Assembly (NCBI RefSeq): GCF_008329965.1
Contig: NZ_CP036150.1
Span: 2,170,001 to 2,234,000, forward strand
Reading direction: 5' to 3'
Length of the DNA stretch: 64,000 bases
Origin: Oceanispirochaeta crateris
GTDB lineage: Bacteria; Spirochaetota; Spirochaetia; DSM-2461
Positions 33,795-42,521 of the stretch are shown here, one piece after another. The notes below the pieces were generated by a model. The model searched no databases, was not told where the DNA came from, and was given only the letters and a program-made list of their open reading frames with translations. A program made the position numbers and the translations under genes. Numbering within the stretch: position 1 is the stretch's first letter; every line of letters begins with the position of its first letter.

Positions 33795-34766
33795 ATGATC
33801 ACGATAAAAGAGCTTGCCAAGTTATGTGAATGTTCAATAGCAACTGTAAATCGAGCCTTAAACGACAAACCTGATGTCAACAAAGTAACGAAAATGCGTG
33901 TAAAGAAACTTGCCGAAGAACTGGGATACAGGCCCCATTTGATGGCCCGTAGTCTTGCCACAGGCCGAACAAATATCATTGGATTGATTGTACTTGATAT
34001 TCAGAATCCTTTTTTTGGTCAGCTTATCAATATTCTCAATAAAGAATTACTTTATAAGGGGTACTCTCTTCATCTTGGAATTATGGATGGCACTCCGGCG
34101 TCAGAATACCATGCATTAGAACAAATGGCCGGTATGAAAGTCGATGGTATTATCCACTTCCCCATGAATATAGGAGCTAAATACAAACAATTCCTCAATC
34201 GCCTACACATACCTCTTGTCCATTTATGTAACTTTCTGGACGATGATTTTCCCTTTGTGGGTGTGGAAGAAAAAAAGGCTACGATTGAAGCTGTAGAAAC
34301 AATAAAATCAAAAGGATATGAAAAATTAATCTATGTAAGTCCCCCTCTACGCTACAGAGGAAGCCGAAATCTATACACAATTGAAGAACGACTTAAGGGC
34401 GTTGAAGAATCATCATCAGGGCTTAAAACTGAATACATTACCGAGAGAGATTTTATTCAGTCGACTTATGAAATTATTAAAGAACAGCCAAAAAGGACCT
34501 GCGTTTTGTGTTCCAATGATATTTTTGCATTGGATATTATGACCGATTTTAGAAACCGTGGTTTGATCTCTCCTAAGAATTACGGTTTAATGGGATTTGA
34601 TAATATCTCCTTTCTGAGACATATTACCCCTCGACTATCAACTATCGCTTATCCTGTAGAATCTCTCGCCATGAAATCCATGGAAGTGCTTCTAGATTTA
34701 ATCGAAGAGAAACCATCCCGCCGAATTATGATGAAAGCTCATCTGATTGATGGTGAAACCATATAA
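33795..34766 (+). CDS. LacI-family transcriptional regulator of the sugar operon
   Basis: 323 aa from the ATG at 33795, nine bases after GGAG; an in-frame TTG at 33780 precedes that site. HTH: ITIKELAKLCECSIATVNRALNDKPDVNKVTKMRVKKLAEELGYRPHLMARSLATGRT. Residues about 60-320 are a periplasmic-binding-protein-like sensor (IIGLIVLDIQNPFFGQLINIL, VLCSNDIFALDIM, YGLMGFDNISFLRHITPRLSTIAYP). It is divergent from the binding-protein operon and a perfect dyad lies between them, so it is very probably the local repressor. The inducer is likely the imported glycoside or a breakdown product. Confidence 0.93.
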   Translation: MITIKELAKLCECSIATVNRALNDKPDVNKVTKMRVKKLAEELGYRPHLMARSLATGRTNIIGLIVLDIQNPFFGQLINILNKELLYKGYSLHLGIMDGTPASEYHALEQMAGMKVDGIIHFPMNIGAKYKQFLNRLHIPLVHLCNFLDDDFPFVGVEEKKATIEAVETIKSKGYEKLIYVSPPLRYRGSRNLYTIEERLKGVEESSSGLKTEYITERDFIQSTYEIIKEQPKRTCVLCSNDIFALDIMTDFRNRGLISPKNYGLMGFDNISFLRHITPRLSTIAYPVESLAMKSMEVLLDLIEEKPSRRIMMKAHLIDGETI

Positions 34767-34927
34767 ATTGAAAGCTTGTGTAATGCAGGTCCAATTTTCA
34801 TTTATTATTTTAGTCTTCAAAAATAAAGATATCCGTTTCCGATTAAAGAAACATCGCATATTTACTTGACTCTTCTCCTTTAGTTTCATAATTTGAATTC
34901 TATTCTTTCAGGAAGGAGAAATCATAT

Positions 34928-35410
34928 TTGAACACGATCATCATATATGTTATCACCGTGGTAGCCATCTTGATCTCTTTAATAAAAGATAGTAACAAAA
35001 CTGTGAAAGCTCTCAAGAAAGCCATTATGTCTTTAGAAAAGATTCTTCCCCAGTTTCTAACGGTTATATTTTTGGTAGCCCTGGCCATTGCCTTTCTGGA
35101 TCAGGAAAAGATTACTCAGCTATTAGGTGACAATTCAGGTATTTGGGGCATTTTAGCGGCCAGTATTGTCGGCAGCATTACCCTCATACCCGGCTTTGTC
35201 GCATTCCCTGCCGCTGCAGAGTTACTTGAAAATGGTGCTGCCTTTGCTCCCATTGCAGCATTTGTTTCCTCATTGATGATGGTTGGAATTGTCACTCTCC
35301 CCCTGGAAATATCCTATTTTGGAAAAAAAATATCCATCATAAGAAATTCTACAGCCTTTGTCTTTTCCATTATTGCAGCCTTTTTTGTTTCTTGGATGGT
35401 TTCCATATGA
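34928..35410 (+). CDS. half-size permease (DUF318/ArsP-like), subunit 1
   Basis: 160 aa from a TTG with AGGAG about ten bases upstream. Four or five hydrophobic helices. The central motif SITLIPGFVAFPAAAELLENGAA corresponds to the conserved G-x-P-F-P block of the UPF0718/ArsP permease family. A single ArsP-type protein has two such blocks. Here the second is encoded by the next gene, which starts at an ATGA overlap, so the two should be made together and join as a heterodimer in the membrane. Substrate unknown: arsenic, other oxyanions or organics are possible by family analogy. Confidence 0.75.
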   Translation: MNTIIIYVITVVAILISLIKDSNKTVKALKKAIMSLEKILPQFLTVIFLVALAIAFLDQEKITQLLGDNSGIWGILAASIVGSITLIPGFVAFPAAAELLENGAAFAPIAAFVSSLMMVGIVTLPLEISYFGKKISIIRNSTAFVFSIIAAFFVSWMVSI

Positions 35411-35946
35411 GAGGAGTTTTAAAACGATATCGATTTACGATTATCATGTTCATTCTGTTCCTCTTGATCATTATGCTTTTTCCTGGACACTCCGAAGCTG
35501 TCAAAGGATCTTTTTCGAACCAGATTCTTACCATGATTTCAATCATTCCGCCGGTCTTTATCCTTTTAGGGTTATTCGATGTTTGGGTTCCCCGGGAAAC
35601 AATCATAAACATGCTTGGTGAACAATCGGGTATTAGAGGAGCTCTTTTAGCATTTTTCTTGGGATCGGCTGCGGCAGGACCACTTTATGGAGCCTTTCCT
35701 ATAGCTTCGGTGATGATGAAAAAAGGCGCTAGCATATATAATGTGTTTATCTTCATAGGGGCATGGTCAACCACAAAGATTCCGATGTTTTTATTTGAAT
35801 CCAATGCTCTGGGTTATAGATTCTCCGTATCTCGATTGTTGATAAGCATCATAGGCATCGTTTCTATCTCTTTTATTTTAAACAGAAGCACCAATACAAA
35901 AGAAAAACAGATTTTATACGAAAGATTTCAAACGTCCAATTCTTAG
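35407..35946 (+). CDS. half-size permease (DUF318/ArsP-like), subunit 2
   Basis: 179 aa from the ATG at 35407 (MRGVLKRYRFTIIMF), overlapping the previous stop as ATGA. Four or five helices; the block GSAAAGPLYGAFPIASVMMKKGAS parallels the SITLIPGFVAFPAAAELLENGAA block of subunit 1. The helix before it (LFDVWVPRETIINMLGEQSGIRG) parallels LDQEKITQLLGDNSGIWG of the first subunit. The two genes therefore look like the separated halves of one internally repeated permease. No soluble partner or metalloregulator gene lies next to them. Confidence 0.75.
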   Translation: MRGVLKRYRFTIIMFILFLLIIMLFPGHSEAVKGSFSNQILTMISIIPPVFILLGLFDVWVPRETIINMLGEQSGIRGALLAFFLGSAAAGPLYGAFPIASVMMKKGASIYNVFIFIGAWSTTKIPMFLFESNALGYRFSVSRLLISIIGIVSISFILNRSTNTKEKQILYERFQTSNS

Positions 35947-36009
35947 GAATTACACGGAAAGGTGCCAGAAGCAACAAGAGAGAAGATGGGCTGCATTATT
36001 GTTTTAAAA

Positions 36010-36495
36010 TTATAATATGATCTGCCAGATATCCACATCATGGTATTGATTAAACTTAAAGCCGCTCTCTTTTAAAACACCGACTTTTGAAAAACTCCAT
36101 TTTTTATGCAGACAGAGACTTGCTTCATTTGAGGATGTAATAAGAGAGATCAATGTATGCAAACCTATTGATTTTGCTTTATCCAATAGGGCTTCCATCA
36201 TGGCATTACCTAAACCTCCACCTCTGAAAACCTTATTCACATAAAGGGTGAGCTCAGCAGTTCCATTGTAAGCGGGTTTAGGATTCCACATAGACAAGGA
36301 TCCCCATGCGGCAACATGCCCATCAAGCTCTAATATGAGTATAGGATGATCTTTCCCATGTTCATCAAACCATTGATTTCTCTCACCTAAAGACTGCTCT
36401 TCAGTATGAAAGGTGGATACGGAATTCACGATTGCTTCATTATAAATATCCAAGATTTCTTTCACATCATTTTTTACTGCATCTCTTAGTATCAT
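36010..36495 (-). CDS. GNAT N-acetyltransferase (phosphinothricin/methionine-sulfone acetyltransferase-like)
   Basis: 161 aa. Opening MILRDAVKNDVKEILDIYNEAI....STFHTEEQSLGER..WF matches the Pat/YncA subgroup. The acetyl-CoA loop is LTLYVNKVFRGGGLGNAMMEALLDKAKSIGLHTLISLITSSNEAS. Members acetylate the amino group of methionine sulfone, methionine sulfoximine or phosphinothricin; the native substrate here is unknown. Expressed alone on the minus strand, converging with the split permease. Cytosolic. Confidence 0.9.
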   Translation of the reverse strand: MILRDAVKNDVKEILDIYNEAIVNSVSTFHTEEQSLGERNQWFDEHGKDHPILILELDGHVAAWGSLSMWNPKPAYNGTAELTLYVNKVFRGGGLGNAMMEALLDKAKSIGLHTLISLITSSNEASLCLHKKWSFSKVGVLKESGFKFNQYHDVDIWQIIL

Positions 36496-36632
36496 GAAAA
36501 ATCCGACCTCTTGATTGTTAAAACAACCATATGAGAATTGATTACAATTGGCAATATGGAATCTGGGAATAATAATACACTCATGGATTTATCTCACGAA
36601 ATAAAGAATATTAAGCCATAGAAGTCAGCCAT

Positions 36633-36646
36633 TTTCAGCGCTGAAA
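36633..36646. promoter_or_regulatory. 14-bp perfect palindrome just upstream of the MDR gene
   Basis: TTTCAGCGCTGAAA without a spacer, ending four bases before the ATG at 36651. It occupies the place of a ribosome site, and I see no Shine-Dalgarno sequence. It may be an operator, or an mRNA hairpin limiting translation. Confidence 0.45.
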
Positions 36647-36650
36647 TATT

Positions 36651-37745
36651 ATGTTATCCTTTGGCATGGATAAATTACCTTCCGAAATGTGGGCCATGGT
36701 CACCACCTCGCAAGGGGGATTTGAAAAACTTCAATACCGCCGGGTTCCCCTTCCTCAAATACAGGAAAATGAAGTACTAATACAGGTTTCGGCTGCAGGA
36801 ATAAACAACACTGAGATCAATACCCGTCTTGGTTGGTATTCCGACAAGGTAAACAAGGGCACACAGCAACTGCAGGAAAAAGAAGAAGAGGAAGATAAAC
36901 CAGATGGCGGATGGGGAAAGCCAACCCCTTTTCCATTGATTCAAGGGACCGACTGCTGCGGTCAAGTTATTGCCTGCGGGTCCGGGAAACTGGCCCATCT
37001 CCTAGGGCAACGGATACTGGTCCGCCCCTGTATGGCGAGTCAGTGCCAGAACAATTATACGCCCTGGTTCGGATCAGATATTGATGGATCTTTCGCCCAA
37101 TTTACCGCAGTGCCTGCCACAGAAGTCTTTCCCGTCCATAGCGATTGGAGCGATATTGAACTGGCAAGTATCCCCTGTGCTTACGGTACAGCTGAGAATC
37201 TACTGACCCTTGCAGAACTCAAGAAGGATGAATCAATACTCATAACCGGGGCTTCTGGTGGCGTTGGCTCCGCGGCAGTTCAACTTGCAAAAATCAGAGG
37301 AGCCCAGATCTATGGTTTATGCGGACACACCAAGATGGATGACTTAAAAAAACTGGGAGCAACTCCTCTCAATAGATCAATCCCCTTAGACCAGCAAATC
37401 AAATCTATACAGATGGATACCGTGCTGGATATGGTTGGGGGAGAGAACTTCCCTCAATTATTCGAAACCATTAAGCGGGGAGGCCGCTATGTAAGCTCAG
37501 GGGCTATTGCCGGACCGATGGTATCCCTGGACCTGAGAAAACTCTATCTGAAGGATATCACCATGAAAGGCGGGACTGCCTGGCAGCCGGGTGTGTTTGA
37601 AAACCTGATCAGCTACATAGAGGAAGGAAAGATTCATCCTCTCATATGGAAAAGCATGCCCATGGATAAGATGGTTGAAGCTCAGAAGGAATTCCTCCAA
37701 AAAAAGCATTTTGGAAAGATGGTCCTCCTGCCAAATCCTCTCTAG
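36651..37745 (+). CDS. zinc-type MDR oxidoreductase (quinone-oxidoreductase-like)
   Basis: 364 aa. GroES-like N-terminal half (LQYRRVPLPQIQENEVLIQVSAAGINNTEINTRLGWY, PLIQGTDCCGQVIACGSG) and a Rossmann half with the nucleotide loop ITGASGGVGSAAVQLAKIRGAQIYGLCG. Next come LDMVGGENFPQLFETIKRGGRYVSSGAIAG and the closing KKHFGKMVLL. It should reduce a quinone, enone or aldehyde with NAD(P)H in the cytosol. A Lys/Glu-rich insertion (EKEEEEDKPDGGWG) lengthens the N-terminal half. The start is uncertain: ATGs at 36651 and 36666 both lack a ribosome site and follow a perfect palindrome. Confidence 0.88.
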   Translation: MLSFGMDKLPSEMWAMVTTSQGGFEKLQYRRVPLPQIQENEVLIQVSAAGINNTEINTRLGWYSDKVNKGTQQLQEKEEEEDKPDGGWGKPTPFPLIQGTDCCGQVIACGSGKLAHLLGQRILVRPCMASQCQNNYTPWFGSDIDGSFAQFTAVPATEVFPVHSDWSDIELASIPCAYGTAENLLTLAELKKDESILITGASGGVGSAAVQLAKIRGAQIYGLCGHTKMDDLKKLGATPLNRSIPLDQQIKSIQMDTVLDMVGGENFPQLFETIKRGGRYVSSGAIAGPMVSLDLRKLYLKDITMKGGTAWQPGVFENLISYIEEGKIHPLIWKSMPMDKMVEAQKEFLQKKHFGKMVLLPNPL

Positions 37746-37798
37746 CTCAATGATGGAATGAATATCCGTTAAAGGAGGATTATATCAGGTTACAGATA

Positions 37799-39148
37799 CT
37801 ATAAAGCGATGATCTCCTTTTGGCTTTTCAGGATGGAGAGAGCATGAAAAAGAGTCATTATCGCAGCGGACCAATTGATAAAAATGAGTCCTACCCAAAC
37901 TCCCCTTTCGGCCATTCCCAGAATAAAACAAAGAATGGAAAAGACTAGAGCCGGTGCTGCAATTTGCCTGTAAATTCCCATCCACATTATCATGGCTGGT
38001 TTCTTTAACCCCTGGAGCAAGGCGTTGCTTTGAAAGAGTATGATATAGCTATAAAAAGTGAATCCCTGAAGCAGGAGATAATCATACCCCATGCGGATGA
38101 CTGCCTCAGTCTCGGTAAAGAGGCTGATAATTTGTCTACCAAAAATCAAAACTGGTGGAAGGATCACAGCCATAACAACCAACCCACCCAACAATGATAA
38201 TTTATAGGAACTGACGACCCGGTCCAATCTTTTGGCTCCATTATTTTGACCAACCATGGCCGCAAGGGCGACATTGAGCCCCACAGTTGGAACAAGAGCA
38301 ATTTGCTCGACCCGTATGGCAGCACCATAGGCGGCCACTGCATTACTGCCAAAACGGGAAATAAACCAAGTAATAACAAAAGTTCCCAAACTCATGGTGA
38401 GGTAGTTCGCCGACGCCGGAACAGCCTGTTCAATGATCTCTACAGCATATTGTTTCTTTGGGATATAGTCTCTGAATCTTAGATTTTTCAGTCCTTCTCT
38501 GGATATCACTTTTCGAATCAGATATAAAAGGCCCAGAAATTGAATTAGAACGGTAGCCAGAGCAACACCAGCTTCGTTCATTCCAAAGGTGTACATAAAA
38601 AGAGGATCAAGTCCAATATTGATGATACAACCCGCGATAAGAACATTCCTATAACTAACGGTGTCTCCCCGGGATGCCAGAGCGGATGAAAAAATTGGAG
38701 CCTGATTTAAAATGGGCATGCCTATGACAATGATTCTCCCATAGGCAACAGCTCCCCTTAATACTTCACCATCTGCTTTGAGAAGCAGAAATATGGGTTC
38801 TAAAAAAGTGAGGAGAAGAAGGCTCCCAACCAGGGAAGAGAGAATGGAAAGAGTCAGTGACTGGCTGAGATATTTCCTTGATTTTATGACTTCATTGGAT
38901 CCTAAAGCATTCGCGATGAGAGCTCCAGAAGCGGCAGAAAACCCAACCCCCAAAGACATGATGAGCATATAAAGAGGGAAATTCAAAGAGAGCGCGGCCA
39001 GGGAATTTGTAGAAAGCTGGCCTGCCCAGAAACTATCCACAATATTATACATTGTATTAAACAGAAAACCGACACTGGCAGGAATGGCCAAGCGTTTCAA
39101 ATGCGGCAGTAGTGATCCCTTTGTCATATCCATTGTTTTTTGAATCAT
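37799..39148 (-). CDS. MATE-family efflux transporter
   Basis: 449 aa, about 12 membrane helices. The N-terminal block LKRLAIPASVGFLFNTMYNIVDSFWAGQLSTNSLAALSLNFPLYMLIMSLGVGFSAASGALIANALG is a classic MatE repeat. The second repeat begins near EIIEQAVPASANYLTMSLGTFVITWF. AAGGATATTAT precedes the ATG. It exports cationic compounds using a Na+ or H+ gradient. It lies directly downstream of the hxlR-type regulator on the same strand (140 bp gap), so it may be that regulator's target. Confidence 0.93.
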   Translation of the reverse strand: MIQKTMDMTKGSLLPHLKRLAIPASVGFLFNTMYNIVDSFWAGQLSTNSLAALSLNFPLYMLIMSLGVGFSAASGALIANALGSNEVIKSRKYLSQSLTLSILSSLVGSLLLLTFLEPIFLLLKADGEVLRGAVAYGRIIVIGMPILNQAPIFSSALASRGDTVSYRNVLIAGCIINIGLDPLFMYTFGMNEAGVALATVLIQFLGLLYLIRKVISREGLKNLRFRDYIPKKQYAVEIIEQAVPASANYLTMSLGTFVITWFISRFGSNAVAAYGAAIRVEQIALVPTVGLNVALAAMVGQNNGAKRLDRVVSSYKLSLLGGLVVMAVILPPVLIFGRQIISLFTETEAVIRMGYDYLLLQGFTFYSYIILFQSNALLQGLKKPAMIMWMGIYRQIAAPALVFSILCFILGMAERGVWVGLIFINWSAAIMTLFHALSILKSQKEIIAL

Positions 39149-39288
39149 ATAATATCCTTATACCAAAAATCTGATTTATCAATCTTCATTTATTTTTGTC
39201 AATTAAAAATGATCGATAAGATTATCCTTATACCTTATCCTGAAAAGAAATGACAGGATATATCTATGATCTGGGCAGCTCAATAGGG

Positions 39289-39663
39289 TTATGAGTCTAT
39301 CTGACTTTTGATATAACTGGCACCCCATTCCTGAGTATGCCGGATGACCTCGACCAGACTCTTTCCTTCTGGACTTAAAGAGTATTCTACACGGGGAGGA
39401 ACTTCATCGTAGGATTTACGGAAAATCAGACGATCCGACTCCAATTCTTTGAGCTGGGCACTCAAATATGCCTGGGTAATATGGGGTATTGACTGTTTTA
39501 TGCGAGAAAACCTCATTGCCTCCTCCCTTAAAAGCCACACAATAACGATTTTCCACTTGCCCCTCACAACCCGCTGTGTCAAACATACGGGACACAAGGT
39601 CGCTTTGATTTTTTCGTCTACAGTGCAAACTTTACATTCCTCAATGTACTTATCGATTGACAT
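39289..39663 (-). CDS. HxlR-family transcriptional regulator
   Basis: 124 aa. Winged-helix HxlR fold: VCLTQRVVRGKWKIVIVWLLREEAMRFSRIKQSIPHITQAYLSAQLKELESDRLIFRKSYDEVPPRVEYSLSPEGKSL. The N-terminus has four Cys in two pairs (CKVC and CPVC), so a redox or metal response is possible. GGGAGTTTC precedes the ATG. It is divergent from a small flavin-binding-type protein, a common pairing for HxlR proteins of the redox- or electrophile-sensing kind, and lies upstream of the MATE pump. The 122-bp gap to the divergent gene holds direct repeats. Confidence 0.92.
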   Translation of the reverse strand: MSIDKYIEECKVCTVDEKIKATLCPVCLTQRVVRGKWKIVIVWLLREEAMRFSRIKQSIPHITQAYLSAQLKELESDRLIFRKSYDEVPPRVEYSLSPEGKSLVEVIRHTQEWGASYIKSQIDS

Positions 39664-39680
39664 GAAACTCCCATGGTATT

Positions 39681-39728
39681 ATTATCATACTTAGTATTTT
39701 TAATAGCAGTATAACCTATTATCATACT
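39681..39728. repeat. direct repeats in the hxlR divergent promoter region
   Basis: ATTATCATACT occurs at 39681-39691 and 39718-39728, 37 bp apart. The first copy runs into the small palindrome ATACTTAGTAT (39687-39697). Likely binding sites for the HxlR protein. Confidence 0.5.
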
Positions 39729-39785
39729 CAAGATAAATCTATTTAAATAGTAATATAAAATATGCTCGAAAGGAACCAATTAAAA

Positions 39786-40181
39786 ATGAAAATGGCAAAA
39801 GAAGTAATGACTCTACTCAATGACAAGGAAAGCACAAAGGTTTTAACATCCCTATCTGCAGATGGAATTCCTCATACAGTCGTGATTGGCAGCACAATGG
39901 CTCCACAATCGGACTTATTGTGCGCTGCTGAAGTCCTGATGCAGAAAACATCTTCAAACTTGAAAGAAAACAAACAGGTTTCGATCTTAACGGTCAAGGG
40001 TAAAGACTCCTATCAGGTAAAGGCTGTTGTTAAAGAATACCTTCAGGATGGTCCATTGTTTGCCAAGGTGAAGCAGGAATTAGCCAATAAAGGAATGCCC
40101 TGTAAGGGGATTTGGACTTTTGAACCTACCGAAGCCTATGATCAGAGTGCAGGTCCTAATGCCGGTCAGCAAATCGTTTGA
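39786..40181 (+). CDS. pyridoxamine 5'-phosphate oxidase-like flavin-binding protein
   Basis: 131 aa from the ATG at 39786, about ten bases after AAGGAA; an ATG at 39762 has no ribosome site. The split-barrel pattern is visible in MTLLNDKESTKVLTSLSADGIPHTVVIGST...DLLCAAEVLMQKTSSNLKENKQVSILTV and the closing CKGIWTFEPTEAYDQSAGP. Small proteins of this class bind FMN or F420/haem-like cofactors and often act in redox defence. Divergent from hxlR with repeats between, so probably regulated by it. The exact activity is not predictable. Confidence 0.75.
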   Translation: MKMAKEVMTLLNDKESTKVLTSLSADGIPHTVVIGSTMAPQSDLLCAAEVLMQKTSSNLKENKQVSILTVKGKDSYQVKAVVKEYLQDGPLFAKVKQELANKGMPCKGIWTFEPTEAYDQSAGPNAGQQIV

Positions 40182-40193
40182 GAGGGTAAAACG

Positions 40194-42521
40194 TCAGTTG
40201 GAAAAATAAAAAGACCTTTCTGCACTGTTGCCTTTCTCATCGACAATACTCACCCTGTGCCGGCCTGATCCGGCCATGATTCCCATCTGGTGATCATACC
40301 TGGTAAATCCAATATAATCATCGTCCAGATGCCAGTACAGGAGGCTCTGACTATCCCTCAGAACTGCTTCAAAGATAACCTCGCCCCTTTCACCCCCCAA
40401 GAGTCTAGGTGTCTTAATTTCAATTCCATCCGCGGGGGGATATAAGAAAGAGAGACCCCTACTCCCTTCTTCTTTCCCCTTGAAAGGAGGAAGAGGTTTG
40501 TAGTGGTTATGAATCCGTCTGTAATAAAACTCCTGAACCGGAGGAAGAACAAACCAGGATTGGTGATGCATCTCACGAATTGGGGTGGTACGGCTATCGA
40601 CTCTGTATAGCTCCTCCTGATCCAGATGGACAAGTTGATGAAAGGGGCAGTTTATCGTGCTGACACCTTTAAGTGGAATCAAGCGATCCTCAGAAGGACA
40701 ATAAGGACCTGCTTTATACCCGCTCACAGTGCAGATCTTTTCAAGATGCATTCCCTCCAGAGGTCGATCAAACCAGTCAGAAGTTGCCGAAGATTCTTCT
40801 GGAAGCTGACGGACCAGATCGAAGAGAAGAGGTGCCGCCGCTTTCAGACCATTGATTCCCGGCCGGCCTTCTCCATCAGCATTTCCGACCCAAACACCCA
40901 GAGCGTACTGGGGAGTCACCCCAATAGCCCAGGCATCCCGCCCGCCCATACTGGTTCCTGTTTTCCAGGCCACATCTCTGTTATTCTGAAAATACTCCCA
41001 TGAGGCTTCCGGTCTTACGAGATTTTTCATGGCTTCAAAGGTAAACCACAAAGAGGCTGCATCGGGAGAAAGGCTCTTCCGATGCACTGTATTCTCATCA
41101 GGATCATATCGCAAGTCAAAAAATGGCGCTTCATCATCAGGATTCTTGAGCCTTCTTCCCAAACCGGCAAAGAGAGAGGTCAGTTCCCACAGAGAAGATT
41201 CAGCACCGCCTAGAATCAAAGCAAGCCCGTAATGATCGGCGTCCTCGGGAAGAGACAGTCCTAGGACCTGTAGTTCTCCATGAAAACGCTGATAGTTATA
41301 CTCCTGAAGGAGATGAACAAAGGGGACATTCAAGGAACGGATCAGGGCCTGAGAGGCAGGAACGGCTCCATCAAAGCTGCGGTGAAAATTTTCAGGCGAG
41401 TAAGCCCCCAGAAAGACCGGTGTATCTTTGATCAACTGATCCGGAAGAATCAGTCCGTTTTGTAAGCTCAGAGCATAGAGAAGAGGCTTGAGAAGACTGC
41501 CCGTACTCCTTGGGGCAGTAATGATGTCCACAGAATGACCGTGTATACCGCTGCCATCATCGGGACTGTTTCCGGCATAAGCCAGAACATCTCCGCTCTC
41601 CAGATCGGCGATTAAAACTGCAGCATTGTGAATACCCCGAATTTTATGGCTTTTGCTATGGCGGGCCAGCTCTTTATTCACCATCTCTTGAAGAGACGAA
41701 TCCAGGGTGCTCTTTTGCAACGTGCCGGCTCCTTTCTCTAATAGGACTCTCTGCAAAAGATGAGAGGCTAAAGAAGGCAGAGGCAAGGGTTCCTCAGGCA
41801 GGGGCTCTTCTATTGAGAGAGACAGGCTCATCTCATCCAATGTTCCTTCGGCTGCTAGGAGTTTCAGCAGATTGTTTCTTTTATCAAGCAGAAGCTCTCT
41901 ATTTTTGCCTGGATGCATCAGGGATGGAGCATTGGGAAGAACTGCCAGAAGAGCCGATTCTGCCCAGGAAAGCTCCTCTGGATTTCTATTCCAGTAACGC
42001 CACGCAGCGGCAGAAAGTCCAACAGTATTCCCTCCAAAGGGAGCATTAGAGGCATAATAAAGCAAAATATCTTCTTTGCTGTTAACAAGTTCAAGTTTGA
42101 GAGCCTGAAGGGCTTCGAGAACCTTAACCCTAATTGTACGGGGCCTCCCGGGATGTGCCAGTCGAATGACCTGCATGGAAATGGTACTAGCCCCGGTGAG
42201 GATCTCACCCGCTTTAAGATTGATATACAGGGAACGCAAAACTGCAGGAAGATCCACCCCGGGATGAAGATAAAACCGTTTATCTTCAAAACGGATCATG
42301 CATATTTTATACTTTTCAGGAATCTGCGTTTCCCGGGGAAAGCGCCATTGTTCGTCTTGGGCAATCCGGCCTCCCAGAAGCCTCCCCTCCCGGTCCATGA
42401 GAACCGTAGATCGGGGAGTATCAAAGAGGGGCCGGGGAAGTGGAATCAGAATAATCAGTAAAAAGACCCCCAAAACAACTAATGCTGTAAATTTTAGGGG
42501 CTTAGGAATCCTGAATTTCAC
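40194..42521 (-). CDS. pbpC: penicillin-binding protein 1C
   Basis: 775 aa. One N-terminal membrane helix (residues about 9-29), a GT51 glycosyltransferase (FEDKRFYLHPGVD, GASTISMQVIRL), then a transpeptidase-type domain with S342-L-L-K345 in RSTGSLLKPLLYAL. Later come RSLNVPFV and WKTGTSMGGRDAWAIG. The C-terminal BiPBP_C-type domain starts after NCPFHQLVHLD and ends with a GSGRHRVSIVDEKGN strand. It starts at a GTG that overlaps the A2M stop (GTGA), giving tight coupling. In other bacteria PbpC and the A2M lipoprotein are thought to cooperate in repairing cell-wall breaches and trapping invading proteases. Confidence 0.95.
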   Translation of the reverse strand: MKFRIPKPLKFTALVVLGVFLLIILIPLPRPLFDTPRSTVLMDREGRLLGGRIAQDEQWRFPRETQIPEKYKICMIRFEDKRFYLHPGVDLPAVLRSLYINLKAGEILTGASTISMQVIRLAHPGRPRTIRVKVLEALQALKLELVNSKEDILLYYASNAPFGGNTVGLSAAAWRYWNRNPEELSWAESALLAVLPNAPSLMHPGKNRELLLDKRNNLLKLLAAEGTLDEMSLSLSIEEPLPEEPLPLPSLASHLLQRVLLEKGAGTLQKSTLDSSLQEMVNKELARHSKSHKIRGIHNAAVLIADLESGDVLAYAGNSPDDGSGIHGHSVDIITAPRSTGSLLKPLLYALSLQNGLILPDQLIKDTPVFLGAYSPENFHRSFDGAVPASQALIRSLNVPFVHLLQEYNYQRFHGELQVLGLSLPEDADHYGLALILGGAESSLWELTSLFAGLGRRLKNPDDEAPFFDLRYDPDENTVHRKSLSPDAASLWFTFEAMKNLVRPEASWEYFQNNRDVAWKTGTSMGGRDAWAIGVTPQYALGVWVGNADGEGRPGINGLKAAAPLLFDLVRQLPEESSATSDWFDRPLEGMHLEKICTVSGYKAGPYCPSEDRLIPLKGVSTINCPFHQLVHLDQEELYRVDSRTTPIREMHHQSWFVLPPVQEFYYRRIHNHYKPLPPFKGKEEGSRGLSFLYPPADGIEIKTPRLLGGERGEVIFEAVLRDSQSLLYWHLDDDYIGFTRYDHQMGIMAGSGRHRVSIVDEKGNSAERSFYFSN

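Noticed and set aside
41913-42461. 182-codon plus-strand frame inside pbpC
   Set aside because: It is antisense to well-conserved GT51 sequence and has no ribosome site or recognisable domain.
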